Assembly: GCA_050174775.1 (NCBI GenBank)
Contig: JBFXJP010000003.1
Coordinates: 248,001 to 312,000 of the forward strand
DNA from: CAYPGJ01 sp050174775
GTDB taxonomy: Bacteria > Planctomycetota > Phycisphaerae > Phycisphaerales > UBA1924
Direction of reading: 5' to 3'
Length of the DNA stretch: 64,000 nt
Part shown: positions 58,426 to 64,000 of the stretch, one piece after another
How the letters are laid out: every line of letters starts with the position of its first letter
Position numbering within the stretch: position 1 is the stretch's first letter
Program-made: the position numbers and the translations under genes
Notes under the pieces: model-generated
Told to the model about the DNA's origin: nothing
The model's database searches: none
Seen by the model: the letters and a program-made list of their open reading frames with translations, nothing else

Positions 58426-60024
58426 TTAGAGGCAGGACTGTCCGAACTGCGAGAGCACCTGGTTGAGGTGCGCGAAGCCGTAGGTCGTGCCGTAGCCGGA
58501 GAGGACGATGTTGAGATCGTTGAAGTTGACGATCTGATCGCCGGAGACGTCGCCGTCGAGGACGCAGGCGGGGCCCATGACGGAGACGGAGACGGAATCG
58601 CCGCCGACGCCGGGCTTGAAGAGGTTGATGGTGGCGGGGCGTGCGACGGGGGCGCCGTTGGAGGTGAAGCGGAAGTTGTAAAGTGTGCCCCAGCGGATGG
58701 CGTTGGCGTTGGGGTCGTTGGCGAAGGTGTTGGTGGCCCAGGTGATCTTGCCGCCGGTGTGGGTGGAGGCCCAGTCCGTGCCGTCGTAGTTGCGCTGGTT
58801 GCCGAACGAGCTCTGGTGGCCGTCCCAGGAGTGGTAGAAGATGTCGTGGAAGCCGATGTTGGTGAGGGTGGTGGGATCGGGCGCGCCGACGGAGAAGGCC
58901 TGCGCGGAGCGGTCGGAGTTCATGTTCTGGACGGCGTACTCGTAGGTCCAGGTGCCGTTGCCGTTGTTGGTGACCTTGTAGCCGATGATGAAGCGGCCGT
59001 CGTTGGGCGCGTCGGCGTTGACGATGGTGACGGTGGCGTCGTTGTCCTGCCAGGCCTGGATGGCGGCCTTCTGGCGCTGCGTGCTGCCGGAGAAGCTGAC
59101 GCTGCTGACGGTGCCGAAGCTGGTGTTCCAGTTGGGGATAATGCGGCGGTAGGAGGCGTTGTTCATGTTGTTGCCGGCGGCGGCGTCGTCGTCATCGACG
59201 TACATGCCCTCGACGAAGTAGAGCGCGCCGGGGTTGTTGGTGGGGTTGAGGTCGCTGGCGTTGACGACGAGACGGCGGCTGAGGTTGCTGTCGATGGTGC
59301 GGAAGGTGAAGGGCCAGGGGTAGGAGGCGGTCCAGGCGTTGACTTCGTTGCGCGGCCCGAGGTTGCCCTGGTCGCCATTGAGGGAGGCGGAGTAGGGATC
59401 GGAGCATCCGACGCCGAGCCACTGCTCGCATCCGCCGCCGACGGGGCTGCAGGCGCCGCAGAGTCCCTGCTGCAGTGCGCAGAAGCCGTGCTTGAGGTGG
59501 GACATGCCGATCTGCTCGAAGCGACCGTTCATCAAGCGGAACATGTTCTGCGCGATGACGGGGTGAGCGTTGGTGTTCTGGAACCAAGTGAGGGGCACGG
59601 TGCCGAGGTTGCAGGAGGTGGTGCCGACGGAGAAGGCGAGCTGGCCGTTGATGGGTCCGGAGGAGGTGTAGTTTCCGATGCCGTTGAGGTCGCCGACGAT
59701 GACGTCGGCGCCGACAGAGCGGCCGCAGTCGGTGCAGGGCCCGTCGGCGAGTGCGCCGGGGTTGAGGAGACGGTTGAGGTTGGGCTCGAGGATGGCGGCT
59801 TCGGCGAGGACCTTCTCGGCTTCGCCGTGTCGGCCGAGCTGCCGGAGCATGACGCCGAGCCGGATCATCGCGTGGACGTCCTCGCGGTTGGATTCGACGA
59901 GCTGCGTGAGGTCGTCGACGTATCCCTGATACGCCTGCGTGGTGGTCGCTGTGGTGTCTGCGAGCGCGAGAGAGGCGGGAACGAGCGCCAGCAGCGTGCC
60001 GGCGCGGAGGATGCGATTCTTCAC
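58426..60024 (-). CDS. Large secreted protein with TPR-like start and dockerin-like tail
   Basis: The 532-residue protein starts at GTG 60024, supported by AAAAGGAGA upstream. A signal peptide (MKNRILRAGT, core ending ALA) leads to a TPR-like helical stretch ('HAMIRLGVMLRQLGRHGEAE'). The central domain, with six or more Cys, is shared with the paralogue at 60243: 'FSVGTTSCNLG', 'NAHPVIAQNMFRL', 'GVGCSDPYSASLNG', 'NGNGTWTYEYAV', 'ALRWGTLYNFRF'-like 'AIRWGTLYNFRFTSNG'. The C-terminus has one full dockerin-like repeat (DVSGDQIVNFNDLN) and one that lost its calcium loop ('YGFAHLNQVLSQFG'). Function unknown. Confidence 0.8.
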   Translation of the reverse strand: MKNRILRAGTLLALVPASLALADTTATTTQAYQGYVDDLTQLVESNREDVHAMIRLGVMLRQLGRHGEAEKVLAEAAILEPNLNRLLNPGALADGPCTDCGRSVGADVIVGDLNGIGNYTSSGPINGQLAFSVGTTSCNLGTVPLTWFQNTNAHPVIAQNMFRLMNGRFEQIGMSHLKHGFCALQQGLCGACSPVGGGCEQWLGVGCSDPYSASLNGDQGNLGPRNEVNAWTASYPWPFTFRTIDSNLSRRLVVNASDLNPTNNPGALYFVEGMYVDDDDAAAGNNMNNASYRRIIPNWNTSFGTVSSVSFSGSTQRQKAAIQAWQDNDATVTIVNADAPNDGRFIIGYKVTNNGNGTWTYEYAVQNMNSDRSAQAFSVGAPDPTTLTNIGFHDIFYHSWDGHQSSFGNQRNYDGTDWASTHTGGKITWATNTFANDPNANAIRWGTLYNFRFTSNGAPVARPATINLFKPGVGGDSVSVSVMGPACVLDGDVSGDQIVNFNDLNIVLSGYGTTYGFAHLNQVLSQFGQSCL

Positions 60025-60184
60025 GTGACTATCTCCTTTTGGTGCGACGAACAGCGACAGCCCCCACAAAGGCCGAAACGACACACTCAACTTACAGACC
60101 CTCGCGTCCGAAGCAATCGAGATTCGTGTATCTGCCGAGGCGCGGCGAGAAGTTAGTGAACACAATCCGAAATGTGTGGCGCAT

Positions 60185-60210
60185 AAAAAAGCCCGGCCGA
60201 GGGGCCGGGC
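60185..60210 (-). terminator. Rho-independent terminator of the gene at 60243
   Basis: GCCCGGCC/GGCCGGGC stem with a four-base loop, followed on the minus strand by TTTTTT. Confidence 0.85.
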
Positions 60211-60242
60211 TGGTGATGCGGAGATGAGCGAGTGTCAGCTGC

Positions 60243-61853
60243 TCAGTTGCACTCGGCGCCGTAGTTGGAGAGGACGTTGTTGAGGTCGCCGAAGCCGTAG
60301 GTGGTGCCGTAGCCGGAGAGGACGATGTTGAGGTCTTCGAAGTTGACGATGTTGTTGCCGTTGACGTCGCCCTCGAGGAGGCACGCGGGGCCCATGAGCT
60401 GCGCGGTGGCCGAGCCGCCCGTGCGGAAGAGGCCGAGCGTCGCGTTGACGGGCACCGGGGGCTGGTTGGCGGTGAAGCGGAAGTTGTAGAGGGTGCTCCA
60501 GCGGAGTGCGTTGGAGTTGCCGACGGGGGTGACGGGGACCATGCTCCAGGTCATGTTGCCGCCGGAGTTGGTGGGGACCCAGTCGGTGCCGTCGTAGTTG
60601 TAGAACGAGCTGGAGGCGGGGCTGCCGTCGCCGTCGCCGGAGTGGTAGGCCACGTCCTTGAAGCCGACGTTGGTGAGGGTGGAGGCGCCGACGGGGATGG
60701 AGAAGGAAGAGGCGGAGGAGTGGGAGTTGAGGTTGAAGACGGCGTACTCGTAGGTCCAGGTGCCGTTGCCGTTATCGGTGACCTTGTAGCCGATGATGAA
60801 GCGGCCGACCTTGCCGGCGGTGAGGCCGCCGTCGCCGGGGACATCGACGTTGACGATGGTGACGCTGGGATCGAAGTCCTGCCAAGCCTGGATGGCGGGC
60901 TTCTCGCGGACGGTGGCAGCGGCGAAGGGGAGGCTCTGGGCCCAACCGCCGCCGTTCCAGCTCACGTTGAAGCGACGGTAGGAGGCGTTGTTGAGGCCGT
61001 TGCCCAGGGGCTGTGCGACGCCGGCGAACGCCGCGTCATGGGGAGAGATGTACTGGCCTTCGGCGATGTAGATCGCGCCGGAGTTGAGGGCGGGATCGAG
61101 GTCGGCCGGGTTGACCTGGATGCGCTTGGTGAGGGAGTTGGCGCCCGGGGGCGTCCACTGGCGCTGCGGGGAGGGCCAGGAGAAGGCGCCGGTGGAGGCG
61201 TTGACTTCCCAGCGGGGCCCGAGGTTGGTCTGCGAGCCGTTGAGGGAGGAGGAGTAGGGGTCGGAGCAGCCGACTCCGAGGACCGAGCCGCCCGCGCCGT
61301 TGCAGGAGCAGCAGAGGTTCTGGGTGAGTGCGGTGAAGCCGTGCTTGAGCCAGGAGAGGCCGATCTGCTCGATGCGGCCGTCCTTGATGCGGTAGAAGTT
61401 CTGGGCGATGACGGGGTGGTCGGTGGAGTTGGAGATCCAGTTGACGTTCTGGCTGCCGAGGTTGCAGGAGGTGGTGCCGATGGAGAAGGCCTGCATGCCG
61501 TTGACGGGGCCGCCGGAGGTGTAGGAGCCGATGGAGATGAGGTCGCCGACGATGATGTCGGGGCCGGTGTTGGGGGTGCAGCCGCCATCGATCTGGACGT
61601 TGAATTCGCGAGCCTCGGGGCCGAAGGCCTTGGCGCGGTTCTCCCATGTGGTGGCTTCGCTGATACGGCCCATGTCCCGGAGGACGGCGGCCATGCGGAG
61701 CATCGTGGTGGCGTCATTGGGGTCGTGCTCGAGAGCCGACGTGAGGGTCTGGAGGATTCCAGCCTCCCAGTTGTCAGCGGCGCACAGGGGGGACGTGAGG
61801 CTCGTGGCCGCGCCTGCGGCGAGGAGCGCGGCGATACCGTGCAGTCTGCTCAT
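60243..61853 (-). CDS. Large secreted protein with TPR-like start and dockerin-like tail, paralogue
   Basis: The 536-residue protein starts at ATG 61853 with a signal peptide (MSRLHGIAAL, core ending CAA). It has the same order as the gene at 58426: a helical TPR-like stretch ('TTMLRMAAVLRDMGRISEAT'), the shared Cys-rich central domain ('FSIGTTSCNLG', 'DHPVIAQNFYRI', 'GVGCSDPYSSSLNG', 'NGNGTWTYEYAV', 'LRWSTLYNFRFTA') and a tail with DVNGNNIVNFEDLN plus a degenerate second repeat. Each copy has its own terminator, so they are separate transcripts. I do not recognise the central domain. Extracellular. Confidence 0.8.
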   Translation of the reverse strand: MSRLHGIAALLAAGAATSLTSPLCAADNWEAGILQTLTSALEHDPNDATTMLRMAAVLRDMGRISEATTWENRAKAFGPEAREFNVQIDGGCTPNTGPDIIVGDLISIGSYTSGGPVNGMQAFSIGTTSCNLGSQNVNWISNSTDHPVIAQNFYRIKDGRIEQIGLSWLKHGFTALTQNLCCSCNGAGGSVLGVGCSDPYSSSLNGSQTNLGPRWEVNASTGAFSWPSPQRQWTPPGANSLTKRIQVNPADLDPALNSGAIYIAEGQYISPHDAAFAGVAQPLGNGLNNASYRRFNVSWNGGGWAQSLPFAAATVREKPAIQAWQDFDPSVTIVNVDVPGDGGLTAGKVGRFIIGYKVTDNGNGTWTYEYAVFNLNSHSSASSFSIPVGASTLTNVGFKDVAYHSGDGDGSPASSSFYNYDGTDWVPTNSGGNMTWSMVPVTPVGNSNALRWSTLYNFRFTANQPPVPVNATLGLFRTGGSATAQLMGPACLLEGDVNGNNIVNFEDLNIVLSGYGTTYGFGDLNNVLSNYGAECN

Positions 61854-62326
61854 CTCGTGGGTTCCTCGTTCTGGGACTCTTCTCTTTCGGGCATCACACC
61901 GAACGTCTCCTCCGGACCCAACCGGAGGGGACTTTCCATACTACTACTGGAATTGGGACGAACAATAAGAATCGCGCAGACGCCAAAAAAATGCGGTGCG
62001 CATAACTGGTGTGGGGTGTCTGGTAGTCATGGTTTTTCCGAGGGTGTGCCCCTGACCTTGGGGGCGCCCAAATGGCAGCCGAACCTGCCAGGGTTGGGAT
62101 GATCGACACGGAAGAGGGTTCGGGGGCTCAGCAGAGGGCGGTCAAACGCCGATCTGAGACCGTTCTGGCCTATTGCGCCTGGCGCCTCGCTCGCTTCTCG
62201 GAGCCTGTGCCTGTGCGCCAACCGTCGGCAGGGGAGCATCCTGTGCGGGCGGCGGACGAACAAGCGGTTACGGGGCGTTCGCCTACAGTGCCCCCGGAAG
62301 AGGAAGTTCAGGCAGGGAGAGTCAGA
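61854..62326. other. Intergenic region between divergent genes
   Basis: No gene seen. A possible minus-strand promoter for the gene at 60243 is TTGTTC (minus strand, about 61967-61962), 16 bases, TAGTAT (about 61945-61940). GCCCC/GGGGGC at about 62047-62068 is a small hairpin. I find no CIRCE or other heat-shock operator ahead of clpC. Confidence 0.4.
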
Positions 62327-64000
62327 ATGTTCGAACGCTTCACAGATCGGGCTCGCAAGGTGATGGCCCTGGCCAACCAGGAGGCCCAGCGTTTCAACCA
62401 CGAATACATCGGGACCGAGCACATCCTGCTCGGGCTCGTGAAGGAAGGCTCCGGCGTCGGGGCGAACGTCCTCAAGAACCTCGATGTGGACCTGCGCAAG
62501 GTCCGCATGGAGGTCGAGAAGCTCGTGAAGGCCGGTCCTGAGATGGTGACGATGGGCAAGCTGCCCCACACCCCCCGGGCCAAGAAGGTCATCGAGTTTG
62601 CGATCGAGGAGGCCCGGAACCTCAATCACAACTACGTCGGCACGGAGCACCTGCTGCTCGGCCTCCTGCGCGAGCACGACGGCGTTGCGGCGCAGGTCCT
62701 CATGAACCTCGGGCTGAAGCTTGAGGAGGTGCGCGAGGAGGTGCTGAACCTTCTCGGCGCCGGGATGGAGGCCAACGACGAGGCGGGCGGCGGCGGCGAG
62801 CCGGGCGTGAAGTCCGAGTCGGGCGGTGGCCCGAGCGGGGAGCGTCGCGGCAAGTCGAAGACGCCGGCGCTCGACTCTTTCGGGCGCGACCTGACGGAGC
62901 TGGCCAAGGAGAGCCAGCTCGACCCGGTGATCGGGCGCGCGGGCGAGATCGAGCGCGTCGTGCAGATCCTGTGCCGGCGCACCAAGAACAATCCCGTCCT
63001 GCTCGGCGAGGCGGGCGTGGGCAAGACCGCCATCGTGGAGGGTCTGGCTCAGCTGATCGTCGGCCAGGACGTCCCGGAGATCCTGCGCGACAAGCGCCTC
63101 GTCGTGCTCGACCTGGCGATGATGGTCGCGGGGACGAAGTACCGCGGTCAGTTCGAGGAGCGGATCAAGGCCGTGATGTCCGAGGTGCGTCGCGCCAAGA
63201 ACATCATCCTGTTCATCGACGAGCTGCACACGCTGGTGGGGGCGGGCGGGGCGGAGGGCGCGATCGACGCGTCGAACGTGCTGAAGCCCGCGCTGGCGCG
63301 CGGCGAGATCCAGTGCATCGGCGCCACGACGTTCGACGAGTACCGCAAGTACATCGAGAAGGACGCGGCGCTCTCTCGGCGTTTCCAGCCGATCACGGTG
63401 GAGCCGCCGACCAACGACCAGACGATCGAGATTCTCAAGGGTCTGCGCGATCGGTACGAGTCGCACCACCGGGTGCGGATCACGGACGACGCGATCAAGG
63501 CCGCGGTCGAGCTGTCGGGCCGGTACATCTCCGGTCGCGTGCAGCCGGACAAGTCGATCGACGTGATCGACGAGGCGGGGGCGCGCGTGCGGATCAAGTC
63601 GATGGCGAAGCCGCCGAACCTGGCGGAGCTGGAGGCGCAGATCGAGCGTCTGAGCGCGGACAAGGACGAGGCCGTGAAGGCCGCGGACTACGAGCGCGCC
63701 GCGGAGCTGCGCGATCAGGCGGAGCAGCTGCGTCGCTCGAAGGAGCAGGCGCAGCGCGAGTGGCGCGAGAAGCGCGCGTCCGAGTACGACGGGACGGTGG
63801 ACGAGGAGGCGATCGCGGAGGTCGTCTCGAAGATGACGGGCGTGCCGCTGCAGCGGCTGGAGAGCGAGGAGGCGCAGCGCCTGCTCAAGCTCGAGGGCGA
63901 GCTGCACAAGCGCGTCGTGTCGCAGGAGGACGCGGTCAAGGCCGTGGCCCGCGCGATCCGTCGCGCCCGCGCCGGCCTGAAGGACCCGAAGCGTCCGATG
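62327..64000 (+). CDS. clpC: ClpC-type AAA+ chaperone ATPase, 3' end outside the window
   Basis: ClpC unfolds proteins and feeds them to ClpP. The 558 visible residues start at ATG 62327 after GGGAGA. They include the two Clp-N repeats ('HEYIGTEHILLGLVKEGSG', 'HNYVGTEHLLLGLLREHDG'), a Gly-rich linker, the first AAA+ domain with Walker A GEAGVGKTA, Walker B LFIDELHTLVGAGG and 'GATTFDEYRKYIEKDAALSR', then a UVR-type middle coiled coil ('EAVKAADYERAAELRDQAEQ'). The middle part is short, as in ClpC, whereas ClpB has a long propeller. The second AAA+ domain begins ('VSQEDAVKAVARAIRRARAG') as the window ends. Confidence 0.93.
   Translation, partial: MFERFTDRARKVMALANQEAQRFNHEYIGTEHILLGLVKEGSGVGANVLKNLDVDLRKVRMEVEKLVKAGPEMVTMGKLPHTPRAKKVIEFAIEEARNLNHNYVGTEHLLLGLLREHDGVAAQVLMNLGLKLEEVREEVLNLLGAGMEANDEAGGGGEPGVKSESGGGPSGERRGKSKTPALDSFGRDLTELAKESQLDPVIGRAGEIERVVQILCRRTKNNPVLLGEAGVGKTAIVEGLAQLIVGQDVPEILRDKRLVVLDLAMMVAGTKYRGQFEERIKAVMSEVRRAKNIILFIDELHTLVGAGGAEGAIDASNVLKPALARGEIQCIGATTFDEYRKYIEKDAALSRRFQPITVEPPTNDQTIEILKGLRDRYESHHRVRITDDAIKAAVELSGRYISGRVQPDKSIDVIDEAGARVRIKSMAKPPNLAELEAQIERLSADKDEAVKAADYERAAELRDQAEQLRRSKEQAQREWREKRASEYDGTVDEEAIAEVVSKMTGVPLQRLESEEAQRLLKLEGELHKRVVSQEDAVKAVARAIRRARAGLKDPKRPM

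Overview
The window looks like chromosomal DNA of a high-GC planctomycete, most likely of class Phycisphaerae. The grounds are: many secreted proteins ending in paired EF-hand/dockerin-like repeats with a 'FxDLNxxLxxFG' pattern; several ending in a PEP-CTERM-like tail (VPLP, a hydrophobic stretch, then RRRR); a planctomycete-style pseudopilin-like protein; a small Hc1-type histone-like gene; and outer-membrane functions (LpxA, LolCD-like ABC transporter, TolQ/TolR-like proteins, a porin-like protein) next to peptidoglycan genes (murG, ftsW). The assignment is inferred from gene content; no rRNA or tRNA gene was recognised.

Layout. 1-1260: two tandem copies of a PEP-CTERM-like secreted protein. 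1261-2623: hairpins, a DUF1801 protein with a lysine-rich histone-like tail, a repeat and a clear promoter. 2624-8804: DUF2339 membrane protein, a pseudopilin and three dockerin-tailed secreted proteins. 8944-13211: tyrS, CBS protein, DUF971 protein, alpha/beta hydrolase and pyrF. 13273-18836: secreted FG-GAP protein, PQQ-type sugar dehydrogenase and small exported proteins. 18300-22400: accessory stretch with eight copies of a REP-like double hairpin, a DUF559 nuclease-like gene lying between two of them, and an AT-richer HNH-like gene. 22441-25909 (minus): groL, a 73-codon gene, groS, a receiver-like protein and arfB. 25966-33354 (plus): porin-like protein, rsmD, CCA-adding enzyme, two ClpP/NfeD-like paralogues, lpxA and pgl. 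33322-35396 (minus): YjdF-like membrane protein and a sigma54 activator. 35397-36339: a gene-free, highly structured interval that could hold a regulatory RNA. 36340-39316: metK and guaB. 39354-47508 (minus): fabZ-like, Hc1-like histone, GGDEF protein, an unknown, murG, ftsW, purH and a BamB-like lipoprotein. 47735-54105: riboflavin synthase, then zwf, an AbgT-type transporter bracketed by composite repeats, and a Dus protein. 54234-58331 (plus): TolQ-TolR-TolR2-LolC-LolD. 58426-61853 (minus): two paralogous secreted proteins. 62327-64000: clpC, cut by the window end.

How the genes relate. Housekeeping genes (purine and pyrimidine synthesis, SAM, oxidative pentose phosphate enzymes, chaperonin, tRNA and rRNA modification) are interleaved with an expanded secretome. 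Neighbouring genes often overlap by GTGA or ATGA, implying translational coupling: hydrolase-pyrF, lpxA-pgl, histone-fabZ, unknown-GGDEF, ftsW-murG, TolR-TolR2 and LolC-LolD. The least explained items are the structured interval between the sigma54 activator and metK, the REP/DUF559 cluster, the composite repeats around the AbgT gene, and a cysteine-rich insertion in the LolD-like ATPase.
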